Part shown: one piece after another, positions 22,853 through 29,893 of the stretch
Layout: every line of letters begins with the position of its first letter
Numbering within the stretch: position 1 is the first letter of the stretch
Assembly: GCA_016222905.1 (NCBI GenBank)
Contig: JACRPZ010000025.1
Coordinates: 1 to 34,197 of the forward strand
Length of the DNA stretch: 34,197 nt
Direction: 5' to 3'
From: Nitrospirota bacterium
GTDB taxonomy: Bacteria; Nitrospirota; Thermodesulfovibrionia; UBA6902
Notes under the pieces: model-generated
What the model was told of the DNA's origin: nothing
What the model saw: the letters and a program-made list of their open reading frames with translations, nothing else
Database searches by the model: none
Position numbers and translations under genes: made by a program

Positions 22853-24244
22853 TTACAACCATCGGACGAATAAATTCAAAAACCACTCCCTGATCCTCTC
22901 TAACAAAGGCCTTTTCTTCCACTCATTCCATTGAATCTGTCTGGAATCCGCAAGGTCGCTGACAAACATCTTCTCCATTTCTACGGCAAACTCTTGACTC
23001 AGGATGACCGCGTTCACCTCGTCATTGTTTAATAAGCTCATAAAGTCCATGTTGGTTGAGCCTACTGTTGACCAGACCTTGTCAACCACCGCGGTTTTCG
23101 CGTGCAGCAGGGAAGTATTGTGCTCGTATATCTTCACTCCCGATTTCAAGAGCGCAGAATAATGATACCTCTGTGCATATAATGCCAGCTTAGAATCGGT
23201 GGTCCCGGGGAGAATGATCTTTACGTCAACACCGCGCTCAGCAGCATCAGTAAGGGCCTTTACAATTTGGTCGTCAGGGATAAAATAGGAATTCGTCATG
23301 TGAATCGAATGCTCTGCAAAAGTGATGGCGGACACATATACAATAAAAGTTATCCGGTTGTCCTCTCCCGGGGTGCTGCCGACCACCCGCACCAGTGAAT
23401 TCCCAGCTTCTTTCAGAACAGGGAAATAGTTCCGTCCGGAAAGTTTCGGCCCCTTCTGCTTCAGCCATGTGTCAAGAAAGAGCTTCTGGAATTCAGCCAC
23501 GGACGGGCCTTCAATTTGAATGTCTGTATCACGCCAGTGAATTGGCGTCTTTTTGTTTTGTTTCCGTTTAAAAGGATTGCCAGAATAAACCTCGCTGATG
23601 TTGATGCCCCCGGTTATGGCGGCTTTGCCGTCTACGATCAAGATCTTGCGGTGGTCGCGGGGTGTCAGCCCCCATTTCTCCGGGGTCTTCAGAGGATTTA
23701 TAGGATTGAATTCGACAACCTGAATTCCGCTGTCGCGCAGGCGCTGAAAAAAAGCAGCGGGTGTATTCATACTGCCCACGCTGTCATAAATGAGATTGAC
23801 CTGGACCCCTTCCGCTTGTTTTTTCAGCAGCAGACCGGCAAATTTTCGGCCTGTTTCATCATCTTCAATGATATAGCTTTCAAGGTTGATATGGTCTCTG
23901 GCATTCTCTATGGCTTTGAACATGGCAGCATAGGTCGCCTGGCCATCGGCGAGCAGAGTGACCTTGTTCCCCTTCGTCAGAGGGCTTTCGCTGACCGATT
24001 CTTCCACTACGATGTGGCGCTGCAGAATGTCCGTCGGGTTGACAGATCGCTTAAGCCGCTCCATGATGGCCTTGCTTTTTTGGGGGGATAACAGTCCTTT
24101 GGACGAAACGATCTGACGAGGTTTCTGTGCTTTCGGCGTCTCATCAATCTTTTCAGATACGTCCGGCAAGTTCTTGCATCCATTACTGAAGCTCAAGATG
24201 GATACGAACAGAAAGAACAAAAATAAAGACTTGACGATTGGCAT
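22853..24244 (-). CDS. Phospholipase D / cardiolipin synthase-type lipoprotein
   Basis: 463 residues. The N-terminus is a hydrophobic export signal with a possible lipobox (S-N-G-C, Cys23). Two PLD domains follow, each with an HKD motif: H-R-K-I-L-I-V-D (His198, Lys200, Asp205) with G-G-I-N-I after it, and H-A-K-T-A-V-V-D (His381, Lys383, Asp388) with S-T-N-M-D after it. This pair and the spacing fit cardiolipin synthase and related phosphatidyltransferases, which join two phosphatidylglycerols. Unlike ClsA it lacks two N-terminal transmembrane helices and appears to be exported, so another periplasmic phospholipid reaction is possible. It follows the glycine-zipper gene on the same strand with a hairpin between. 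Confidence 0.85.
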   Translation of the reverse strand: MPIVKSLFLFFLFVSILSFSNGCKNLPDVSEKIDETPKAQKPRQIVSSKGLLSPQKSKAIMERLKRSVNPTDILQRHIVVEESVSESPLTKGNKVTLLADGQATYAAMFKAIENARDHINLESYIIEDDETGRKFAGLLLKKQAEGVQVNLIYDSVGSMNTPAAFFQRLRDSGIQVVEFNPINPLKTPEKWGLTPRDHRKILIVDGKAAITGGINISEVYSGNPFKRKQNKKTPIHWRDTDIQIEGPSVAEFQKLFLDTWLKQKGPKLSGRNYFPVLKEAGNSLVRVVGSTPGEDNRITFIVYVSAITFAEHSIHMTNSYFIPDDQIVKALTDAAERGVDVKIILPGTTDSKLALYAQRYHYSALLKSGVKIYEHNTSLLHAKTAVVDKVWSTVGSTNMDFMSLLNNDEVNAVILSQEFAVEMEKMFVSDLADSRQIQWNEWKKRPLLERIREWFLNLFVRWL

Positions 24245-24258
24245 ATTTAATCAACTCA

Positions 24259-24294
24259 GGCGGCATAAGATGACCGGAATCATCCTATGCCGCC
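24259..24294. terminator. Long hairpin between the glycine-zipper and phospholipase genes
   Basis: Arms GGCGGCATA-A-GATGA and TCATC-C-TATGCCGCC pair with a single internal mismatch around a 6-base loop (CCGGAA). It lies 80 bp after the glycine-zipper gene stop and 15 bp before the phospholipase start. No T-run follows on the minus strand, so it may be an attenuator, transcript stabiliser or weak terminator rather than a canonical Rho-independent one. Confidence 0.55.
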
Positions 24295-24374
24295 AAAAGT
24301 TAAATTGAAACATCCGGGATAAGAGGCGCTCAGAAAGATATGTCCTTGCGACTCTTTCTGATTGTTTAAAACAA

Positions 24375-24797
24375 TTAGTATCTTCTCTCTTCTCTCCTCC
24401 CCTCACAAACTTCTCTTACATGGTCTCTGACCAGTCTCCCGTCCTCCCATACTTGTTCCCGTACTTTACGGCATCGTGTCGAGCCATCATTATAATAATC
24501 ACTCTCTGGTTCCGCATAATATCTGCCCCTTCCATCCTCCGTTCTATACTCTACCGGCCTTCCATAACTTACTGCCTCCTGTGAACCTCTGACTGAAATA
24601 TCAGCAATGGTTGCGCCTGCTATGGCCCCGATACCCGCACCGATGAGTCCGCCACGCCACGGATTACGGTTGTCAAGGAGCGCCCCGGCAATGCCTCCGA
24701 CGGCGCCACCTACACCGGCTCCCTGGGCGTGATATGGCGTACATGATGCGAGAGGCAATAAAGCAAGCATAAGCAGAATCATTACTATCTTTTTCAT
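24375..24797 (-). CDS. Glycine-zipper lipoprotein
   Basis: 140 residues from ATG 24797, chosen for GAGGAGGAGGTTAAC just upstream. Lipoprotein signal with lipobox L-A-S-C, then G-A-G-V-G-G-A-V-G-G-I-A-G-A-L-L and G-G-L-I-G-A-G-I-G-A-I-A-G-A-T-I, a double glycine-zipper that packs as two membrane helices. The C-terminal half is polar with two Cys (C-R-K-V-R-E-Q-V and R-E-V-C-E-G-R). It resembles SlyB/17-kDa surface-antigen-like proteins that sit at the outer membrane and respond to envelope stress. It is preceded by cassette 2, with a sigma-54 promoter about 75 bp upstream of the start. Confidence 0.83.
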   Translation of the reverse strand: MKKIVMILLMLALLPLASCTPYHAQGAGVGGAVGGIAGALLDNRNPWRGGLIGAGIGAIAGATIADISVRGSQEAVSYGRPVEYRTEDGRGRYYAEPESDYYNDGSTRCRKVREQVWEDGRLVRDHVREVCEGRREERRY

Positions 24798-24869
24798 GTT
24801 AACCTCCTCCTCGTGATTTTTTTTGCTTCTTACCATCCTATTGCTAAGATGACACCTATATGGTATTTA

Positions 24870-25034
24870 AGAGCAGAATGTGTGCCAGGACTGTTGATTA
24901 CAAGACAGGAGTTTCTATCATATTGATAACATTGAGATTTCAGAGAAGACTGTTATGAGAGGTTGGTAATGTGAAAAGATGCCGGCTTCTGATATATCAG
25001 GAATCTCCTGATATATCAGGTATTTTTCTTATTT
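24870..25034 (-). repeat. Sigma-54 promoter/enhancer cassette, copy 2
   Basis: Nearly identical to copy 3 from the T-rich flank (25021-25034) through the inverted repeat (arms 24989-25001 and 25007-25019, loop 25002-25006) to about 24890, and collinear without gaps with copy 1 over 151 bases. On the minus strand the order is A-rich flank, inverted repeat, spacer, -24/-12 promoter, then the glycine-zipper lipoprotein gene. In this copy each arm is also self-palindromic (CTGATATATCAG). Confidence 0.87.
24873..24887 (-). promoter_or_regulatory. Sigma-54 promoter upstream of the glycine-zipper lipoprotein
   Basis: The minus strand reads TGGCACACATTCTGC, identical to the promoter in cassette 1, with GG and GC ten bases apart. 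The start is expected near 24861, giving about a 64-nt leader to ATG 24797. The inverted repeat is centred about 119 bp upstream of the -24 GG, a normal enhancer distance. Confidence 0.72.
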
Positions 25035-25138
25035 AATATTGAGGGATGCCGATCGAGTCCTGTGTCAACGTCCCGGTGAGTATTATGAGAGGTGACGTCG
25101 GCATTCCAGTGTAAGAGCGCCCGGCAGGGCGCACTGCA
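25035..25138. other. Intergenic stretch with a short GC-rich hairpin
   Basis: Between cassette 2 and the cytochrome terminator. A compact hairpin GCGCCC-GGCA-GGGCGC lies at 25117-25132 within GTAAGAGCGCC...GCACTGCAA, reminiscent of dispersed REP-like palindromes. A wider pair ATGCCGA/TCGGCAT also flanks this region. No coding frame was found. Confidence 0.45.
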
Positions 25139-25170
25139 AAGAAGGCCCCGGATCACTCCGGGGCCTTCTT
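25139..25170. terminator. Rho-independent terminator of the porin-cytochrome operon
   Basis: Perfect 14-bp stem AAGAAGGCCCCGGA / TCCGGGGCCTTCTT with a 4-base loop, 30 bp after the dodecaheme cytochrome stop. The stem is very GC-rich and is bordered by A on one side and T on the other, so it can work in both directions; the minus-strand tail is TTCTTT. Confidence 0.85.
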
Positions 25171-25200
25171 AATCTCAAACCTTATTGATGTAACATCTTA

Positions 25201-27519
25201 TCAAAACCGCTCGGTCTCAGCTCCTGTTGGCACACCACCGTTAATCAGGAATGTAATCGCGTCGGCCTTATAAAGCGCTACTTCCGGATCAAGCGCATTC
25301 AAGGTAGCTCCAACCGAATAATTCAGCGTGTTATCGTCAATCCAGTCGATAGAGTCGTAGATTACCCGTCGTGTGTAGTAGCGGTTGTGGGCCACCGCGC
25401 CGGGATCATGAACCAGCAGGTTGAAGTTAAAGGCCGCCCCCATGTTGTGCTTACCGGTTGTATCGCCGGTTTTATCCGTATCGCCGGGGGAGAGCCAGTT
25501 TTTGTTCGAAAAATACGGATAACCAGTTGTAAAATTAAAGCCTTTTAATGCCAACTGGGCAGAGAGAGCATCAAGAGCGGCATCAAGCCTGAGCTTCCAG
25601 GTCCCCTCGAACCAGGTGACCTTGGCGTTCGTGCCAGCGCCGCGGGTAGGGTGACAGTTAACACAAACAGGGTTGAGTGCGACATCACCCGCGGCATACT
25701 CAGTAAAGGGGCTGAAAGCGTGAGAGCTTTTCCGTCCAAGTTCCTGACTCGTCATGTGACAGACCGCGCAGGGACCGCTCTTGCTGAGGTTATTGTCGGC
25801 GATATATGCATCAGCAGCAGCAACCCCGGTGGCCGATACGCCAAGCATGTCGTGAAGAAAACCGTTTGGCGTCGAATCATAGCTTCTGTCGCCATACGTG
25901 TAGCCGGTTTTTTCGAAAACAGTGCCGCCGCCAGACAGGTAGTGGGAGTTGATGAAGCTTCTGTTGCTGAAATCAGTCGTAGCTGGAAAATTCTTAATGC
26001 TGTCGCCTGTCTCGCGACCGGTGTGACAGGCAACACAGACGTTTGAGTGCCCAACGTCAGGATAAGTGGCTGTAGCATTGTTCGTATATACGAACGTAAG
26101 AGGGCCTGGATCTCGCAACTGACCAGTCCCGGCGTTGCTGTGGCAGCCCCAGCAATAGAGCAACTCATTTTGAGGTGAGGTCTTGTTCGAATTTGTCCAG
26201 CCTGACAGATGTGTGAAACTGTTATTGACGGGGTCATAGGTCGTCGGGTTGTTCAGGAAATTGGAAACGCCCGTCGAGGTGTGGCACCGCTGACAAGCTT
26301 TACGATCATCACCGGAAATGCCGGTACTGTTGTCCCAATTGTAATGAATCCACGCTACACCGCTTTCCTCGGTGACGCCTGCCTTCATGACCGCATCAAC
26401 CTGGGCAACGGTCCTGTCAGCAGCACTGGCAGCTGCCGCCACTTTCTGACTCAGTAATTCCCCTGCATGTCCCGATTGCGCCCAGTCAGTGAAGATTGTG
26501 CCGCCCCGTTCAGGCCTGCCAGCCAGGGCACGGGTGTTTGTCTTGTACTCATGCCCATGACAGTCGAAACACGGGTTCTTGACAGTCTCGGAAACCTTCC
26601 TGACATTGTATCCCTCAATCACTCCGCCTGCAACGGCGATAGACGCCGGCTGGTCATAATGGGTGGAAGGCAGGGTGCGATACCATGCGGTATTGTGATA
26701 AAATGGGGCCGTCGGTACGTCTACGCTGGTATCTGTGCCGGTTGCTATGGTGAGAATGTTGCCGCTGCCGATCAGAACTCCGTCGTTAGTGGTCAAGGTG
26801 TGGCAGCCGGTGCAGAGGTCGATCTGATCGTTAATGAAATTCTTGTTCGGGTCCCAGGCCACGATGTTGCCGTTGGCGTCGCGTGTTGTCCACTGGCGCA
26901 GGTTGCCGCCATGCTCATGACAGGTCCCGCATCTGATGGTGTTGAAGGTTTCCGGGTTCCTGGGGAGTACCGGCTCGTAGGCCGCGTTGTTCAGAATCGT
27001 TTTATCTCCCGTAAAACCTGCTGTTCCCTGAAGGACCGCACCCTCATGAGAGTGGCAGCGGCTGCATTTGGCCTCATGTGCCTCTTCAGCGCTGAAGGGG
27101 TTGGCGTGGTTGCCGTTCTGGAAGTTGGGGGAGCTGCTCAGCGGCGCAACTTTGCCCTTGAACTCGGTAACACCATTGTGGCACATTGCGCAACGCTCAG
27201 CCTTCTGTGCATCGCTGACCCCGCTGTTCAACGTGTAAGGGAAGGGACCGATGCCGTTGTGCTGGGCTCCGCCGCCATGGCAGCTTTCGCATCCGAGCTC
27301 GGCATGGAGCGAACGTTGATACTGCTCAATAAAGGTGTCGCCTGTCAGGGGATCGGCTGTTGCTGCGTGACACTGGAAGCAGGCTGTATCTCCCACCTCA
27401 CCCACGGTTTCAGGTGTTCCCGAAGCTGATCCATCCCTGCTGGACGAGCCGCAGCCGTAAAGAAAGACTGCAAGGGACAACATACATAGCATAATGATAC
27501 TAAACTTCCTTGTACTCAT
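25201..27519 (-). CDS. Dodecaheme outer-membrane lipoprotein cytochrome c (OmcB-like)
   Basis: 772 residues from ATG 27519, preferred over ATG 27525 because the ribosome binding site (AAAGGAGGAAA) is correctly spaced only for the former. Signal MSTRKFSIIMLCMLSLAVF with lipobox L-Y-G-C. Twelve C-x-x-C-H heme sites are visible, in order CFQCH, CESCH, CAMCH, CSRCH, CGTCH, CTGCH, CFDCH, CQRCH, CWGCH, CVACH, CAVCH and CVNCH. Size, lipidation and heme number fit OmcB of Geobacter, the surface-exposed cytochrome that passes electrons to Fe(III) or other external acceptors. It is last in the operon after the porin and octaheme cytochrome. Family-level identity is inferred from architecture; sequence similarity to OmcB itself was not tested. 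Confidence 0.87.
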   Translation of the reverse strand: MSTRKFSIIMLCMLSLAVFLYGCGSSSRDGSASGTPETVGEVGDTACFQCHAATADPLTGDTFIEQYQRSLHAELGCESCHGGGAQHNGIGPFPYTLNSGVSDAQKAERCAMCHNGVTEFKGKVAPLSSSPNFQNGNHANPFSAEEAHEAKCSRCHSHEGAVLQGTAGFTGDKTILNNAAYEPVLPRNPETFNTIRCGTCHEHGGNLRQWTTRDANGNIVAWDPNKNFINDQIDLCTGCHTLTTNDGVLIGSGNILTIATGTDTSVDVPTAPFYHNTAWYRTLPSTHYDQPASIAVAGGVIEGYNVRKVSETVKNPCFDCHGHEYKTNTRALAGRPERGGTIFTDWAQSGHAGELLSQKVAAAASAADRTVAQVDAVMKAGVTEESGVAWIHYNWDNSTGISGDDRKACQRCHTSTGVSNFLNNPTTYDPVNNSFTHLSGWTNSNKTSPQNELLYCWGCHSNAGTGQLRDPGPLTFVYTNNATATYPDVGHSNVCVACHTGRETGDSIKNFPATTDFSNRSFINSHYLSGGGTVFEKTGYTYGDRSYDSTPNGFLHDMLGVSATGVAAADAYIADNNLSKSGPCAVCHMTSQELGRKSSHAFSPFTEYAAGDVALNPVCVNCHPTRGAGTNAKVTWFEGTWKLRLDAALDALSAQLALKGFNFTTGYPYFSNKNWLSPGDTDKTGDTTGKHNMGAAFNFNLLVHDPGAVAHNRYYTRRVIYDSIDWIDDNTLNYSVGATLNALDPEVALYKADAITFLINGGVPTGAETERF

Positions 27520-27552
27520 TTGCATTTCCTCCTTTGTTGGTTATTTTCATAA

Positions 27553-28245
27553 TTAATAGGTCCCCGGGATATGGCACTTGATGCACATTTTTTCATTGAT
27601 CCTGTCCTTGAAATTTCCGGCCCTCCAGTTCCTGGGATGAGGCCTGACTTTGCCGCTGCTGTGGCACTGGATGCAGACGTCTCCTTCGGGATGGCAGTTC
27701 TGGCAGGATTGCAGATCTCTCCGCGCCTCTGTAGAATGTTCGCCTATTGCAGCGGTATATTTCTGGCCATCTGGTCCCAGCATCATGTGTGATTTGATCC
27801 GCAGTGAGCCCATGGGAAAGCGGCTGTGGCAGGCGCTGCAGTACGACTGGTCGTGGCAGCGGTAGCACAACTGCGGGTTGTCCTGGGCCTTTATCGGGTG
27901 GATATTTATAAAGTCGCTTCGATGGCTCTTGGGCTTAAAGTCCCGTCCAAAGTTCCCTTTGTCAAGAGCAGAACCGTCGCCGCCGCCCTGATGGCAATCA
28001 AGGCACCAGGTTTGGTCATGGCACTGATTGCAGTTATTTCCGGCTTTGCCGGCAAGGACGCGATGTCCTCTCACAAAGTCGGCATCATGATTGGATGCAA
28101 TCCCTTCGCCCTTGTGGCAGTCATTGCACTCCTTGATTGCCATTGAAGCGTAATCCTGATGCGACATCTTCTCTGCATAAGACTGCTGCTGGAGATACAC
28201 CAGGGCGCATCCCAGAAGCGCAACTATCAAAATAATCTTTTTCAC
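27553..28245 (-). CDS. Octaheme periplasmic cytochrome c (OmaB-like)
   Basis: 230 residues from a GTG start with AAAGGAGGAACATCA upstream. Signal peptide MKKIILIVALLGCALVYLQQ, cleavage near SYA-EK. Eight C-x-x-C-H sites: CNDCH, CNQCH, CLDCH, CYRCH, CSACH, CQNCH, CIQCH and CIKCH. Many extra His residues are available as distal heme ligands. An 8-heme periplasmic cytochrome of about 25 kDa between a porin and a 12-heme lipoprotein is the layout of Geobacter OmaB, which sits in the porin barrel and links periplasmic carriers to the outer cytochrome. It is 15 bp downstream of the porin stop. Confidence 0.88.
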   Translation of the reverse strand: MKKIILIVALLGCALVYLQQQSYAEKMSHQDYASMAIKECNDCHKGEGIASNHDADFVRGHRVLAGKAGNNCNQCHDQTWCLDCHQGGGDGSALDKGNFGRDFKPKSHRSDFINIHPIKAQDNPQLCYRCHDQSYCSACHSRFPMGSLRIKSHMMLGPDGQKYTAAIGEHSTEARRDLQSCQNCHPEGDVCIQCHSSGKVRPHPRNWRAGNFKDRINEKMCIKCHIPGTY

Positions 28246-28260
28246 TGATGTTCCTCCTTT

Positions 28261-29469
28261 CTAAAAGTTATAGTTGAAGGCAAGACGGCCCTGCCAGTCG
28301 TTCTCATATGTGGCATTGACGTTGTCTTCGATCCGTACTGAGGCGGACATGTCCTTATTGATTTTGTAATTGCCGCCGGTCCAGTATTTGCGGGCGGTCT
28401 CCCTGCCGGTGGTGCGATCGCGCTCGTATACGTCATAGTGGATGCCTCCGGCCAGTTCAAGTTTCTTGCTCGCCTCGTAAGAGACCTCTGCGATGCCACC
28501 GTTCAGATTGCCCCCGTCTCCGTTACGGTAATCATAGTTCAGGCTTACCTGAAGGTGCTCCAGCGGGCGGATGCGGCAGCCGAGTTCAAACACATCGGCA
28601 TCGCCGGTCTCATACATCTGCCTGTTGTACTCTGTATTGACCGAAATTTTGTCGCTGATCGTATAGTCTGCGCGGAACACGGCTTCCTCATAACGGTCAA
28701 CGGCAAAAACCGCATAGATCGAGGTGTTATCAAAATTCGGATAACTCTGGTACCATTCTCCTGTAAATACCAAAGCGGAGGAGGGATAATACTTGCCGCC
28801 CACAAGCGCTTCACTGAACGACTCACTGGCCAGGTCAAAGCGTGCGTTGGCATAGACCTTTATGGAATTTAACAAATACTGTTTGAAAGATGCGCCCAGC
28901 TGGTCACGGGCTATACCGTCCTCGTCCCACTTCACGAAGTAACTGATTTCAGCATCGGTGCTTTTCAAACCGACGAGATATGCTGCTGCACCGAGTACAA
29001 AGTCCTCAGATCCTGTTCCCTCGCCGTTCAGATTAAAAAATACATTGCGCCCTCCCATTACTGAAAAAGCAACAGGCCCGATGTTTTTCAGCTCCGCCTT
29101 ACCTCCGTCTACGATGGCGGTCCCGGCCGCATAGTTAACAAACTGCCGGCCCAGGCGAAGGTCGATCTTGTCATACAAATCACGGTAATTAAGGTAAAGA
29201 AAATACAGTCTGCCGTTGAGACGCTCACTGCCATGGATAGCCTGGGAGACACGTCCGTATCCCGTAATAGAAAGTTTGTTGTCCTTGTCAAGCTGGGTAA
29301 TTGAAAAGTTAAGATATTCCGTAAATTCAGCTTGCTTTTCATCGGTCACGATATCGTTGAACCACAGAAACTGAGTCGAACTTCTGCCGTGAATCTCCAC
29401 TGACCACGCTGTCGAGGCAACCAGCAGCGGGATACAGGCGAGCATTCGAAAAAACCATTTAATGCCCAT
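28261..29469 (-). CDS. Outer-membrane beta-barrel porin of a porin-cytochrome complex (OmbB-like)
   Basis: 402 residues from ATG 29469 (AAAGGAGGTAAATTTG upstream). Signal peptide ending TAWS-VE. The mature sequence is a run of alternating strands with aromatic girdles (F-L-W-F-N-D-I-V, L-S-I-T-G-Y-G-R-V, L-R-L-G-R-Q-F-V-N-Y) and ends in Phe (RLAFNYNF), as outer-membrane barrels do. It is first in the operon with the octaheme and dodecaheme cytochromes, matching ombB-omaB-omcB order. It probably sheaths the octaheme protein across the outer membrane. The leader is long (about 250 nt from the cassette 3 promoter). Porin families diverge quickly, so the role rests on context. Confidence 0.85.
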   Translation of the reverse strand: MGIKWFFRMLACIPLLVASTAWSVEIHGRSSTQFLWFNDIVTDEKQAEFTEYLNFSITQLDKDNKLSITGYGRVSQAIHGSERLNGRLYFLYLNYRDLYDKIDLRLGRQFVNYAAGTAIVDGGKAELKNIGPVAFSVMGGRNVFFNLNGEGTGSEDFVLGAAAYLVGLKSTDAEISYFVKWDEDGIARDQLGASFKQYLLNSIKVYANARFDLASESFSEALVGGKYYPSSALVFTGEWYQSYPNFDNTSIYAVFAVDRYEEAVFRADYTISDKISVNTEYNRQMYETGDADVFELGCRIRPLEHLQVSLNYDYRNGDGGNLNGGIAEVSYEASKKLELAGGIHYDVYERDRTTGRETARKYWTGGNYKINKDMSASVRIEDNVNATYENDWQGRLAFNYNF

Positions 29470-29730
29470 CAAATTTACCTCCTTTCCAAATATCAAATCA
29501 ACGACCTTATGTAGAATTTCTCTTGCCTCCTTTCGTTTCAACCTTATTTATTGTGAAACTTATTATCTCCCTGAAAATCTCGTAATTGAGATTAATTTAC
29601 ATGTTATCATAAGATTAAATGCCATGCAAATGCTTATTGCAAATACTTATATCTTTGGTTTAGGAGTCCCCACAATTGGTTGTCTGCGGCTACACAGTAG
29701 CGTTATTTGAATGTTTAGTACATATTAAAC
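29470..29730. other. Long leader/upstream region of the porin-cytochrome operon
   Basis: 261 bp with no gene. It is AT-rich and holds a small stem (AATCTC / GAGATT at 29576-29593). If the cassette 3 promoter is used, nearly all of this becomes a 5-prime untranslated leader, long enough for a regulatory RNA structure. No known riboswitch consensus was recognised. Confidence 0.4.
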
Positions 29731-29745
29731 GCATAAGTTGTGCCA
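29731..29745 (-). promoter_or_regulatory. Sigma-54 promoter upstream of the porin-cytochrome operon
   Basis: The minus strand reads TGGCACAACTTATGC: perfect -24 box, ten bases between GG and GC, -12 box ATGC. The spacer and flanks differ from copies 1 and 2 (including one extra base on the enhancer side), yet the -24/-12 elements and their spacing are kept. That is what selection on a promoter would give. Confidence 0.72.
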
Positions 29746-29893
29746 GAAGTTTTTGATTACAAGACAGGAGTTTCTATCATATTGATAACATTGAGATTTC
29801 AGAGAAGACTGTTATGAGAGGTTGGTAATGTGAAAAGATGCCGGCTTCTGATATATCAGGAATCTCCTGATATATCAGGTATTTTTCTTATTT
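29731..29893 (-). repeat. Sigma-54 promoter/enhancer cassette, copy 3
   Basis: Same order as the other two: inverted repeat with arms 29848-29860 and 29866-29878, loop 29861-29865, then spacer, then promoter. From about 29755 to 29893 it is almost identical to copy 2. Identity with copy 2 stops at 29893, which is the last base of the activator's TGA stop codon (+ strand 29893-29895). The cassette therefore abuts the activator gene exactly. Confidence 0.87.

Noticed and set aside
22719-22922. 67-codon minus-strand frame overlapping the phospholipase 3-prime end
   Set aside because: No ribosome binding site or family; overlaps the well-supported phospholipase C-terminus in another frame.
24989-25030. 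The cassette inverted repeat as a Rho-independent terminator
   Set aside because: The T-run follows on the plus strand only, whereas all neighbouring genes are on the minus strand. It would make sense only if the cassette encodes a plus-strand small RNA ending there, which I cannot exclude but find less economical than the enhancer reading.
26467-27429. Long plus-strand open frame (about 320 codons) opposite the dodecaheme cytochrome
   Set aside because: It is the shadow of a heme-rich coding frame; no ribosome binding site or family features, while the minus strand has twelve heme motifs and a lipoprotein signal.
29463-29730. Search for the activator's missing helix-turn-helix on the far side of cassette 3
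   Set aside because: No minus-strand frame here resembles a Fis-type helix-turn-helix, so a simple insertion that left the domain behind is not supported.
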